Assembly: GCA_003978395.1 (NCBI GenBank)
Contig: QNZV01000126.1
Span: 1 to 21,286 of the forward strand
Source of the DNA: Sulfurovum sp.
Lineage (GTDB): Bacteria; Campylobacterota; Campylobacteria; Campylobacterales; Sulfurovaceae
DNA length: 21,286 nt
Reading direction: 5' to 3'
Numbering within the stretch: position 1 is the stretch's first letter; every line of letters starts with the position of its first letter. Both the position numbers and the translations under genes were made by a program. Of the stretch, positions 6,109-13,712 are shown piece by piece. Below the pieces are notes generated by a model that saw only the letters and a program-made list of their open reading frames with translations, had not been told where the DNA came from and did no database searches.

Positions 6109-6136
6109 TAATTTTATTTAGAGTATATCATGAAGT
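6109..6136. repeat. Direct repeat, copy within the tyrA 3' end
   Basis: This is the partner of 5304-5331 (25 of 28 identical). It covers the tyrA stop codon (6118-6120), the last five codons and nine bases beyond the stop. Confidence 0.8.
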
Positions 6137-6948
6137 TTATTTGCCTCTGCCATCCATAGATGAAGCTTTTCCCACTCCTCTTTTTCTATAAACTCTTGGC
6201 AAATCTGCATCTCTTTGTTGAATACTTTTATAGATTGTAGTAGATTCTCTTTATTTTGTCTAAAAATATCTTCCCACATGTTTGGAGAACTCTTGGCAAT
6301 ACGGCTCATACTTTTAAATCCACCACCTGCTAGGGCAATAATACTCTCTGGATTCTCTTGTTTCATGACTGAATTTGCTATAGCGTAGCTAACAGCATGG
6401 GGCATATGAGAGATAAAAGCAGCGTGTTTATCATGCTCTTTTGCACCCATAAAAACAACTTTTGCATCAATATCAGAAAAAATTTCTAAAGCAATTGTAT
6501 TGTGTCTATCAGCACTCTTTTCTTGGTTACAGACCACCATTACTTTATGCTCATAGAGACCTTCTATCGCTGCTGTTGGTCCAAACTTCTCTGTTCCTGT
6601 CATGGGGTGTGCTGTGACGAAATTTTGACGTATCTGTTTAGGGATGGCATTATCTATTTTCTCTTTGCTTGAACCAAAATCAATAATGGTACACTCTGTT
6701 GGCACATCTTTTAGTTTTTGAGTTGTTTTAATAATCGCATCAACAGGTATGGTCAAGACAATAACATCACACGTCTTAATTTCAAAAAAGTCATTAGCAA
6801 TTCTATCTACCAATTTTAAGTCAACTGCATCTTCTTGATGCTTTTTGTTATGGTCATATCCAATAACTTTGTATTTTTGTGGGATTTTTTTAAGTGCTAA
6901 ACCTAAAGAACCTCCCATTAGTCCAAGACCAACAATTCCTATACGCAT
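6118..6948 (-). CDS. tyrA: Prephenate dehydrogenase
   Basis: This 276-residue single-domain TyrA would oxidatively decarboxylate prephenate to 4-hydroxyphenylpyruvate with NAD(P), the committed step of tyrosine synthesis. The N-terminal dinucleotide-binding motif is GLGLMGGS at residues 7-14. HPMTGTE is at 114-120, and the C-terminal dimerisation/active-site region holds SHMPHAVSYA (180-189) and RIAKSSPNMW (216-225). No fused chorismate mutase or ACT domain is seen. The ATG has AAGG a few bases upstream, and a TATAAT on the minus strand lies at 6980-6975. It is divergent from bamA, an arrangement I also know from Campylobacter. Its 3' end is duplicated at 5304-5331. Confidence 0.95.
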   Translation of the reverse strand: MRIGIVGLGLMGGSLGLALKKIPQKYKVIGYDHNKKHQEDAVDLKLVDRIANDFFEIKTCDVIVLTIPVDAIIKTTQKLKDVPTECTIIDFGSSKEKIDNAIPKQIRQNFVTAHPMTGTEKFGPTAAIEGLYEHKVMVVCNQEKSADRHNTIALEIFSDIDAKVVFMGAKEHDKHAAFISHMPHAVSYAIANSVMKQENPESIIALAGGGFKSMSRIAKSSPNMWEDIFRQNKENLLQSIKVFNKEMQICQEFIEKEEWEKLHLWMAEANKLHDIL

Positions 6949-6974
6949 CTGTACCCTTATAAAGTTTTCTGTGA

Positions 6975-6980
6975 ATTATA
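6975..6980 (-). promoter_or_regulatory. Candidate -10 box of tyrA
   Basis: A perfect TATAAT on the minus strand lies 26 bp before the tyrA ATG and gives a leader containing AAGGG. No -35 is recognisable. Confidence 0.4.
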
Positions 6981-7058
6981 GCACTTTTTTAGTGAAAAAA
7001 AGATACACTAATGCCACTGATTATAAGATAAAAAATTCTCTAAGGAACAATTAATTAT

Positions 7059-9323
7059 ATGAACAAACTTTTTACTTTATCTATTGGACTTAGCTCCATA
7101 CTTCTTGCTCAAAATATTACTTCTATAGAGTATACGGGACTTCTTCATCTCTCTAAAGATGTTGCAACGGAAATATCAGGTATCCATGTAGGCGATAGCT
7201 TCGATATTAATAAAATTGATGAATCAATTAAAAAATTCTATTCTCAAGGTTACTTCTCTGACATTGTAGTATCTGCTAGCAAAAATGGTGCTTTAATTTA
7301 TCAATTTAAAGAGAAGTCTGTTATATCTAAACTTCAAATGAAAGGCTACAATAGTAGTTCTGATGAAGATGAACAAGAGGCTCTTTTTACCTCTATTGGT
7401 CTTCGTAAAGGAGATTTATATGATGCTGTTAAAGTTCAAACTGCAAAGAAAAAATTAATAAAAAAAATTGAAGCTGAAGGCTATTATGATACCGTAGTCG
7501 AGATTGAGGTTGAACCTAAAGAGGAGAGTATTGCTTTGGTGTTCGAGGTCAATAAAGGCGAAAAGATTTATATTGAAAAAATAGATTTTGCAGGTGCTAA
7601 CAGACTTGATACAGCTGATATTGAATCAGCATTAGCAAATAAAGAAGAAGATTTTATGGGTTGGTTACCAGGTCTAAATGATGGTGTTGCCCATATGGAT
7701 CAACTCGCTTATGATGGATTACGAGCCAAAGATGTATATATGCAAAATGGTTACTTGGATGCAACTGTATCTGACCCTTTGATGCGTGTAGATAATGGTT
7801 CTTATAAGGCTAATGTTACCTATCAAATCTCTGAAGGAGAGCAGTATCGTATTAATACTATTCGTATCCTTGGAGATGTTGATGGTTTAAAAATTAATGA
7901 TATTAAAAATGAGCTTACTGCATTGGAAGGGAAGATTTTTAATATTAATAAGCTTCGTAAAGATATGGAGTATATAAAAGAGCAAGTAGCCAATTTGGGT
8001 TATGCCAATGTACGGGTAAAACCAGACTTTCAAAAAAATGCAAATAATCACACAGTAGATATTCAATATACTATTGTTCCAGGGAATATTGTAACTATTA
8101 ATGATGTTATTATCTCGGGTAATCATACTACTAGAGATAGAGTTATACGAAGAGATATCTATTTAGCACCAGGAGATAGGTTTTCTCAAACAGATTTAAA
8201 AGATTCTAAAAATGCATTAGGTCGAAGAGGATATTTTGAAAATGTCTCTATTGAACAACAAAAGATAGATGAGACTCACTCCAATTTATTGGTCAAAGTA
8301 AAAGAGACAGCAACAGGTAGTATTCAAGCAGGTGGAGGATATGGCTCTTTCCAAGGAGCAATGGTTTCAGCTTCCCTATCCGATAGAAATATTATGGGTT
8401 CTGGAATTAATGCCGCTATCTCTTTTGATATTTCAAAAATATCGGTTAACTATTCACTTTCGTTTAATAATCCAAGAGTTTGGGATAGTGATTATAGTTT
8501 GGGTGTCAATCTTTATCAGAGTGAATATCAATATGTTACCTATGACCAAAAGAGTATTGGGGCAGGGGTTAATATTGGTAAACAGTTGACACGTAATCTC
8601 TATGGTTCATTAAATTATAACTACAGTAAAAATAAGACCAATGTAGATGAGAATACAACTGATTTTCATACCTTTTCACTTTTTGGACAAGAGGATTTAA
8701 ATTATGCTAAAAGTACATTCTCTGTTGGTTTAAACTATGACTCTACAGATGATTTCTATATTCCAAGAGAGGGAATTATCTTGGGTGGTTCTCTAGGTTA
8801 TACAGGTGTTGGAGGGGATGAAAAATTCTTAGAAGCAGGATTTAAATTTGGTGCTTACTATGGTTTAGAAGATTTAATTGATTATGATTTAATTTTACGT
8901 TATAAACTTCGTGCTAGTGCATTAAAAGACCAAGGTCAAATTTCACTTCCTGAAAAGCTTTTTATGGGTGGAATAGGTTCAGTAAGAGGGTTTGAACCTT
9001 ATTCTCTTGCTCCACATATTGATTCTGTTGATGATGAAGGTCGAGATTCGAGACAATATTTAGGTGGTACTAAAAGTGTAATCAATACCATTGAAGCGAG
9101 TATTCCTCTATCTAAAGCAGCTAGAATGCGTTTGGCATTTTTCTATGATTATGGGATGGTAGGGCGTAAAGATGTAAATGAAATTACCAAAGAGGGATAT
9201 GGTGTCTCATTAGAGTGGTACTCTCCTATGGGACCAATTAACTTAGTCTTTGCTCGAGGACGAAATCCTGATAAACTAGATAGAACACAGAGTTTTGAGT
9301 TTACAATGGGTAGAAAGTTTTAA
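7059..9323 (+). CDS. bamA: Outer membrane assembly factor BamA (Omp85 family)
   Basis: This 754-residue Omp85 protein inserts beta-barrel proteins into the outer membrane. A signal peptide (about residues 1-17, ending LLA before QN) is followed by roughly five POTRA domains up to about residue 420, with recurring Gly-Tyr-x-Asp/Ala segments (GYFSDI, GYYDTV, GYLDAT, GYANV, GYFENV). The C-terminal 16-strand barrel carries the loop-6 VRGF motif at 642-645 and ends in phenylalanine (TMGRKF), the usual barrel signal. Length is a little below the E. coli protein (810). The Shine-Dalgarno AAGGA (7042-7046) sits 12 bases before the ATG, which is long, but the signal peptide supports this start. The CosR-type gene has the same AAGGAAC-plus-10 arrangement. 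A long inverted repeat spans the stop codon. Confidence 0.97.
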   Translation: MNKLFTLSIGLSSILLAQNITSIEYTGLLHLSKDVATEISGIHVGDSFDINKIDESIKKFYSQGYFSDIVVSASKNGALIYQFKEKSVISKLQMKGYNSSSDEDEQEALFTSIGLRKGDLYDAVKVQTAKKKLIKKIEAEGYYDTVVEIEVEPKEESIALVFEVNKGEKIYIEKIDFAGANRLDTADIESALANKEEDFMGWLPGLNDGVAHMDQLAYDGLRAKDVYMQNGYLDATVSDPLMRVDNGSYKANVTYQISEGEQYRINTIRILGDVDGLKINDIKNELTALEGKIFNINKLRKDMEYIKEQVANLGYANVRVKPDFQKNANNHTVDIQYTIVPGNIVTINDVIISGNHTTRDRVIRRDIYLAPGDRFSQTDLKDSKNALGRRGYFENVSIEQQKIDETHSNLLVKVKETATGSIQAGGGYGSFQGAMVSASLSDRNIMGSGINAAISFDISKISVNYSLSFNNPRVWDSDYSLGVNLYQSEYQYVTYDQKSIGAGVNIGKQLTRNLYGSLNYNYSKNKTNVDENTTDFHTFSLFGQEDLNYAKSTFSVGLNYDSTDDFYIPREGIILGGSLGYTGVGGDEKFLEAGFKFGAYYGLEDLIDYDLILRYKLRASALKDQGQISLPEKLFMGGIGSVRGFEPYSLAPHIDSVDDEGRDSRQYLGGTKSVINTIEASIPLSKAARMRLAFFYDYGMVGRKDVNEITKEGYGVSLEWYSPMGPINLVFARGRNPDKLDRTQSFEFTMGRKF

Positions 9324-9351
9324 TTTAAACTTTCTACTCACTTTGGAGTAG
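9310..9351. terminator. Overlapping inverted repeats between convergent bamA and ppx
   Basis: A perfect 11-bp inverted repeat, GTAGAAAGTTT (9310-9320) and AAACTTTCTAC (9327-9337), spans the bamA stop codon. A second stem, CTACTC (9334-9339) with GAGTAG (9346-9351), shares four bases with the first, so only one can form at a time. No T tract follows on either strand, so a two-way terminator is likely but not of textbook form. Confidence 0.45.
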
Positions 9352-9352
9352 C

Positions 9353-10849
9353 CTAAAAATCATAAGATGGAATCTCTTTTTTATCAATGATTTTTAACTC
9401 CAATCCTTTTGGTCTCTCTATCTCTTCTAAACTCTCTTTTGCTAAATATAGAGAGCCATTGGCAATAATGGTTAATGTGTTCTTTTTTAATCTAAAATCA
9501 AAATCTTTAATCGCTGTTTGGTCAAAAAGAGTTGTAATAATCGTATATATAAAACTTAGATAGTCCAATTTACTTTTGTCTGGAAGCAAACTTTTATATC
9601 TATTATAAATCTCTTTTTTATAAAGTGATTTTCCTCCAAAACGTAATATCATTGCTGTTAGCAATAACTCTTTATGGGTTATACCATAGTTTAGCTCTTG
9701 CATTGCAACGTAAAAGGTGTGCTGAAAGGATTGATAAATATTAAATTTATAACCAATAGGAGAGAGTCTAATGGCATATTGAAGCTCTTTTTGATACTGT
9801 TTTTTTATAGATTCCTCTTTTAGAAAGAGTTTAAATAGTTTTAATGCATTCTCTTCACGCTCTTTAGTATAGATAATAGTATTGTTTTGAAAACGGTCTA
9901 AGATACTCTCAATACTAGGGTTTATATCGTTAGGAAAGATAAAATTATCATTTTGTAGGAAATCATGTAAAAAAACACCTTCTCGTACACCTACACCTGA
10001 AGTTATTACTCTTTTTGCTTCAATATGCTCTAGTATATTTTGCCAAATAAGTGTTCCCTCTCGTATGGTATCAAAACGACCTTTTGGTAAATATAAATAG
10101 GGTAATAAACTGATGTTTGCTTGGGCGATATTTTTAAAATACTCTTGATGCTCTTTTATTGTATAGGAGAAGGCATGAATATTTTCTATAGGATAGCTTG
10201 TAAGCTTCATAATTCCTTTAGAAAGGGTTCTTGCTGTTCCCCCAATACCTATAACTTGTTTTGATTTAAAATGAGAAGGAAGGGAATTTAACTCTCTTTT
10301 TATAAATTGATTAGCTTCTTCTATAGGTTTTTTATTATCAAAAAAAAGCTCTTTTAGTCGAACTGTACCAATATTCAATGAATAGGTATCTATAATTTTT
10401 GAATTTTGAATTAAAGACAAATCAGAAGAACCCCCACCAATATCAATAGTAATTCCATCTTGAATTGGCAGGAGATTTTGTGCTGCAATGGCTCCAAAAA
10501 GTGCTTCTTTTTTCCCATCTATAATCTCTATATCTAAATTTAACTCTTTTTTAATCCATTGTGTAAATGCTTTTCCATTGGGTGCATCACGCAATGCAGA
10601 AGTGGCAACACAGATAATTTTAGATACGGGGTAATATTTTGTGGTAGATATGAACTCTTTAAGAGCTAAATAAGCTCTATTGATACCAATAGGCTGAAGA
10701 TACCCATTGGCTTGATATGCACCTTCTCCAATACGAACTTTCGATTTTCGTTCACATACTAAGTGAAAGCCATATTGACTGCTTTTTTGATAGATAACTA
10801 ATCGAGCAGAGTTTGAACCTATGTCAATTACAGCAGTACAAGGATACAT
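9353..10849 (-). CDS. Ppx/GppA-family exopolyphosphatase / pppGpp phosphohydrolase
   Basis: This 498-residue actin-like ATPase-fold phosphatase would cleave terminal phosphates from polyphosphate and/or convert pppGpp to ppGpp. The phosphate-binding loops are DIGSNSARL starting at residue 9 and IDIGGGSSDL at 135-144. ATSALRDAPNG is at 82-92, the likely catalytic glutamate is E115 in the IDGKKEAL segment, and GIGGTARTLS is at 201-210. The C-terminal part (about 320-498) is the length expected for the HD-like helical domain of longer members, but I see no clear His-Asp pair. Sequence alone does not decide between Ppx and GppA. It starts 8 bp after the ferredoxin stop with no strong ribosome site of its own, so the two are probably translated together. 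Confidence 0.9.
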   Translation of the reverse strand: MYPCTAVIDIGSNSARLVIYQKSSQYGFHLVCERKSKVRIGEGAYQANGYLQPIGINRAYLALKEFISTTKYYPVSKIICVATSALRDAPNGKAFTQWIKKELNLDIEIIDGKKEALFGAIAAQNLLPIQDGITIDIGGGSSDLSLIQNSKIIDTYSLNIGTVRLKELFFDNKKPIEEANQFIKRELNSLPSHFKSKQVIGIGGTARTLSKGIMKLTSYPIENIHAFSYTIKEHQEYFKNIAQANISLLPYLYLPKGRFDTIREGTLIWQNILEHIEAKRVITSGVGVREGVFLHDFLQNDNFIFPNDINPSIESILDRFQNNTIIYTKEREENALKLFKLFLKEESIKKQYQKELQYAIRLSPIGYKFNIYQSFQHTFYVAMQELNYGITHKELLLTAMILRFGGKSLYKKEIYNRYKSLLPDKSKLDYLSFIYTIITTLFDQTAIKDFDFRLKKNTLTIIANGSLYLAKESLEEIERPKGLELKIIDKKEIPSYDF

Positions 10850-10857
10850 CTTGAACT

Positions 10858-11109
10858 TTATATTTCAAGTTCTAATTGAGAAAATTTAAATTTTAACTCT
10901 TCAACAGTCTCTACATTATCTGGGTCAGAACCAATACAGTCAACGGGACAAACAGCAATACATTGTGGTTCATCATAGTGTCCTACACACTCTGTACAAC
11001 GATCAGGGTCAATAATATATATTGGGTCGTTCTCTTCAATTGATTCATTTGGACACTCTTCTCTACATGCGTCACATGCGATACAGTCATTTGCAATTAA
11101 TAATGCCAT
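10858..11109 (-). CDS. 2[4Fe-4S] ferredoxin (Alvin/YfhL type)
   Basis: This is an 83-residue low-potential electron carrier. Cluster I ligands are C9, C12, C15 with C19 leading into the second cluster. The second motif is C38, C41, C50, C54: the second and third cysteines are separated by eight residues instead of two. That insertion plus a charged C-terminal helix (about 64-83) is the hallmark of the Allochromatium-type ferredoxins. The Campylobacter homolog is called fdxB next to a Ppx/GppA gene, as here. The electron partner cannot be read from this window. The 126-bp gap to the kinase gene suggests its own promoter, which I could not place confidently. Confidence 0.93.
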   Translation of the reverse strand: MALLIANDCIACDACREECPNESIEENDPIYIIDPDRCTECVGHYDEPQCIAVCPVDCIGSDPDNVETVEELKFKFSQLELEI

Positions 11110-11235
11110 TTATACTCACTTTATAATTTATTATGTGTTCCGATTTATATCTTAATGAAGCTTATGATTTATTTAAAAAGCACTTTGATTGATAGAAAAA
11201 GGAATAAATTATTAAATATACTTTAATTATAGATA

Positions 11236-12540
11236 CTAATCCTTAAGAAGAAATCTATTTAAAGGAAAATGAATACTTGCAATTGCACCCTGTTCATTTT
11301 CTGGACGGTTTTTTATATTTATGACTACACCCATTGATTGTGCAGCGTTTTGTGCCAAAAATAGTCCTAGTCCTGCACCTGTTGACTCTTGCGAACGGTG
11401 GAAAGGAGCAAAGAGGTCTTTTGATTCATCAATACCAACTCCTTCATCTATAACTTCTACTATAAAATTCTCTTCATCCATTCGTGTTTCAATACGAACC
11501 AAGCCATTTTCAGGGGTAAAACGTAGAGCATTTTGAATAAAGTTTTGAAATATTTGCATAAAAAGTAGTGGCTGAACATTGATTCTAAAGTCTGAAACAG
11601 AAAAGTGATACATAAAATTTCTATTTTGAGATTGTGCCAAAAGCTCATACTCTTCTGCTTTACTTGCCATAAGACGAATAAGGTTAATCCGTTGTGGTTG
11701 TTCAAACTGTGCACCTTCTGCACGTCCATACTCTAAAATATTATGAATCATTGAGTTTAGAGTATCTATAGATTCAATATTTTGTTGTAGTGTCTCTTTG
11801 ATTTTATCTTGCTGTTTATACTTCATTAGAGTAATCTGATTTTTGAGACGCATAACAGCTAAAGGAGTTTTTAGTTCATGAGCTGTTCCTACATATAACT
11901 CTTTTCTGTAATTTATAAAGGTTTGAATTTTTGTAATCAAAAAGTTAATAGATTCACCTAATTTAGAAAACTCAACTGGTAAATCTTTTAAATCTAAATA
12001 TTGCAACATACTTTCATTCATATTTGTAAATCTATGTGTTAAAAGTTCAAGGGGTTGCATAAGCTTTTTAGAGAGAATATAAGAGAAAAATATTATAAAG
12101 ATAATACTCAAAATAATCATTATTAAAACAATAGAGTACATATTAGAAATTAATCCTTGCTCCTTGGATATATTTCGTTTTATTTTTAGATATTTATTTT
12201 GATTATGATAGTGTTTTGTAAGTTCTAAAAATTTCTCTCCATTTTTTGTATATCCAATTATATCTTTTTGTCTATTGTAATTTTTGTCTGATAATATAGA
12301 TATTTCATAGTTAGATAGTTGTTTTAAAAGTTTTTTATCTGTATTTTCATCATACTCCTCTTGGGTAGAGTAGTTATTTATGATGTAGGATGCTTGATTA
12401 CGCATATCTTGTTTTATATTGTTTTTTAAAGTGATTGAAAAATAGATAGAGAGTATGATAATCGCAAAAAGAAGAATGGCTGTCATTGAAACAGAAAGTT
12501 CAATGACAAAACGATTTTTTAAGCTCCTTTGGGAAAGCAA
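11236..12540 (-). CDS. Sensor histidine kinase paired with the CosR/HsrA-type regulator
   Basis: This 434-residue membrane kinase has two transmembrane segments (about 15-37 and 134-156) enclosing a roughly 95-residue extracytoplasmic domain of no family I recognise, then a HAMP-like linker. The H box AHELKTPL carries H221; the N box is around N337 (NFIQNALR); G1 is DEGVGID from 365; and G2 is GAGLGL at 388-393. All catalytic boxes look intact. The start is TTG at 12540, preceded by AAGAGG at nine bases inside the regulator gene, so the two frames overlap by 22 bp. The first ATG (Met19) would cut into the first membrane segment. It almost certainly phosphorylates the upstream regulator; the signal is unknown. 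Confidence 0.9.
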   Translation of the reverse strand: MLSQRSLKNRFVIELSVSMTAILLFAIIILSIYFSITLKNNIKQDMRNQASYIINNYSTQEEYDENTDKKLLKQLSNYEISILSDKNYNRQKDIIGYTKNGEKFLELTKHYHNQNKYLKIKRNISKEQGLISNMYSIVLIMIILSIIFIIFFSYILSKKLMQPLELLTHRFTNMNESMLQYLDLKDLPVEFSKLGESINFLITKIQTFINYRKELYVGTAHELKTPLAVMRLKNQITLMKYKQQDKIKETLQQNIESIDTLNSMIHNILEYGRAEGAQFEQPQRINLIRLMASKAEEYELLAQSQNRNFMYHFSVSDFRINVQPLLFMQIFQNFIQNALRFTPENGLVRIETRMDEENFIVEVIDEGVGIDESKDLFAPFHRSQESTGAGLGLFLAQNAAQSMGVVINIKNRPENEQGAIASIHFPLNRFLLKD

Positions 12541-13190
12541 AATCTATAACCTCTTCTTCTTACCGTTTCAATTGTTGTAATGTTTAATGGTTTATCCATT
12601 TTTTGTCTAATCTGATTGATTGCTACCTCAATAACATTGGGTGTTACTAACTCTGGCTCTTCCCAAATTGCATCTAAAAGTTGTTCTTTTGATACAATTT
12701 GGTCTTTGTGCATTGCTAAGTGAGTAAGCACCTCAAAAGGTTTACCTTTCAGTTCAATCTCCGTACCTTCGTAAATAATTTTTTCCTCTTCAGGATTAAT
12801 TATCAGCTCATCTACTTCAATAATATTTGAACCACCAAAACGTAATTTTGCTTCAATTCTTGTTGTTAGTACTTCAAAGTCAAAAGGCTTACGTACATAA
12901 TCGTCTGCACCTGCTTTTAGTGCTTCAATTTCACTGTCTCTATCGTCTCTTGCCGAAAGTACAATTACAGCAGTTTTAGGTACCTTTGCTTTAAGTTTTG
13001 TAATCATATCTATACCATTTCCATCTGGAAGCATCCAGTCTAATAACACTAAATCATAATTTCTAATACCTAAGTAGTATTCTCCATCTTTGATATTTCC
13101 TGCTACATCATTTTGGTATCCAAACTCTTTAAGCCCATCAGATAGGGTTTTGCTTAGTGTTACTTCATCTTCTATTATTAAAATTCTCAT
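12519..13190 (-). CDS. OmpR-family response regulator, CosR/HsrA (HP1043) ortholog
   Basis: This 223-residue regulator has a receiver (1-120) and a winged-helix DNA-binding domain (about 125-223). The C-terminal half, with runs such as KGKPFEVLTHLA, LDAIWEEPELVTPNV and RRRGYRFCFP, is what I recall of CosR of C. jejuni and HsrA/HP1043 of H. pylori, essential regulators linked to oxidative-stress and metabolic control. Those are orphans with atypical receivers. Here the acidic pair E7-D8, the phosphoacceptor D51 (LLDWMLPDG), S79 and K101 are all present, and a kinase gene overlaps its end. I chose ATG 13190 (MRIL), preceded by AAGGAAC with 10 bases between; the longer TTG-initiated frame adds an implausible N-terminus. 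An extended -10 and an 11-bp-spaced repeat lie upstream. Confidence 0.93.
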   Translation of the reverse strand: MRILIIEDEVTLSKTLSDGLKEFGYQNDVAGNIKDGEYYLGIRNYDLVLLDWMLPDGNGIDMITKLKAKVPKTAVIVLSARDDRDSEIEALKAGADDYVRKPFDFEVLTTRIEAKLRFGGSNIIEVDELIINPEEEKIIYEGTEIELKGKPFEVLTHLAMHKDQIVSKEQLLDAIWEEPELVTPNVIEVAINQIRQKMDKPLNITTIETVRRRGYRFCFPKGA

Positions 13191-13226
13191 TATATTTGAA
13201 GTTCCTTTTATTGTATTTTTTTTAAT

Positions 13227-13255
13227 ATTATAACACAAAAATATAATACTTTAAA
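13227..13255 (-). promoter_or_regulatory. Promoter of the response regulator-kinase operon
   Basis: On the minus strand there is an extended -10, TGTTATAAT (13235-13227), a 17-bp spacer and a weak -35 TTTAAA (13255-13250). The start site would be near 13220, leaving a leader of about 30 nt with AAGGA. Confidence 0.6.
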
Positions 13256-13267
13256 GTTTTTTTAAAG
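13250..13267 (-). promoter_or_regulatory. Candidate operator: 11-bp-period direct repeat over the -35
   Basis: The minus strand has CTTTAAA twice (13267-13261 and 13256-13250) in the same orientation with an 11-bp period, one helical turn. The proximal copy overlaps the -35. Head-to-tail repeats of this period are typical of OmpR-family dimers, so autoregulation is a reasonable inference. Confidence 0.4.
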
Positions 13268-13348
13268 AAATAGAGATAATTTCTAAATATTTTAAATGTT
13301 TGGGTTTGTTTTGGCATGTTTTATGAGGTTTTTTAGTGTTCTCTTATC

Positions 13349-13681
13349 TTAATTTTCACTTAAGTACTCTATAGAGAGAGCAACATTAGCATTTTTTATA
13401 ATATCAGGTTTAGAGATTTTGATATATAGCTTGTTGATTTGAGAATATTTTTTTAGTATTTTCTCTTGAATATCCATTACGGCATCCTCTAATAATTGAT
13501 ATTCTTTACTTATAATCATTGTCTCTATTATAGAAATAACCTCAGCATAGTTAATAAATTGATTCTCTTGAAATCTATATTCCATTTTGGCATCAATAAC
13601 TATGCGTTGCTTTTTAACTCGCTCAAAATTTAAAATACCAATAATGGCTAAAATCTCTAGTTTCTCTATATGTATGGTCAT
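13349..13681 (-). CDS. folB: Dihydroneopterin aldolase
   Basis: This 110-residue FolB would cleave 7,8-dihydroneopterin to 6-hydroxymethyl-dihydropterin and glycolaldehyde in folate synthesis. Family features are IIGILNFER near the N-terminus (with the conserved Glu), a long central helix with LLEDAVMDI, and KISKPD carrying the conserved lysine near the C-terminus. I start it at ATG 13681 (MTIHIEKL), which matches the usual FolB beginning. A TTG at 13711 would add ten unlikely residues. Neither start has a strong Shine-Dalgarno. It follows plsY by about 30 bases and is probably co-transcribed with it. Confidence 0.85.
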   Translation of the reverse strand: MTIHIEKLEILAIIGILNFERVKKQRIVIDAKMEYRFQENQFINYAEVISIIETMIISKEYQLLEDAVMDIQEKILKKYSQINKLYIKISKPDIIKNANVALSIEYLSEN

Positions 13682-13712
13682 ATAGTTACTGTTTTTACCA
13701 TTATTTTTCAAA

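Larger units (their letters stand above)
5154..6117. other. Gene-free segment between the DMP19-like gene and tyrA
   Basis: I see no intact gene in these 964 bases. The left part (about 5160-5300) is very AT-rich and includes a 14-bp palindrome at 5239-5252 and the upstream region of the minus-strand gene. From about 5480 to 6010 it holds three imperfect palindromic elements (listed separately). Between the first two is a stretch that reads like decayed coding sequence. A small hairpin, AATAATGC...GCATTATT, lies at 5395-5423. The 3' end of tyrA is repeated at 5304-5331. Confidence 0.7.

Noticed and set aside
10858..11235. Kinase, ferredoxin and ppx as one functional signalling system
   Set aside because: Co-directional order is known from relatives lacking the kinase, and a 126-bp gap separates them; neighbourhood alone does not support a shared function.
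13191..13238. N-terminal extension of the response regulator from a TTG at 13238
   Set aside because: It has low-complexity residues not found in the family, overlaps the -10 region, and the ATG at 13190 has the family start MRIL and a ribosome site.
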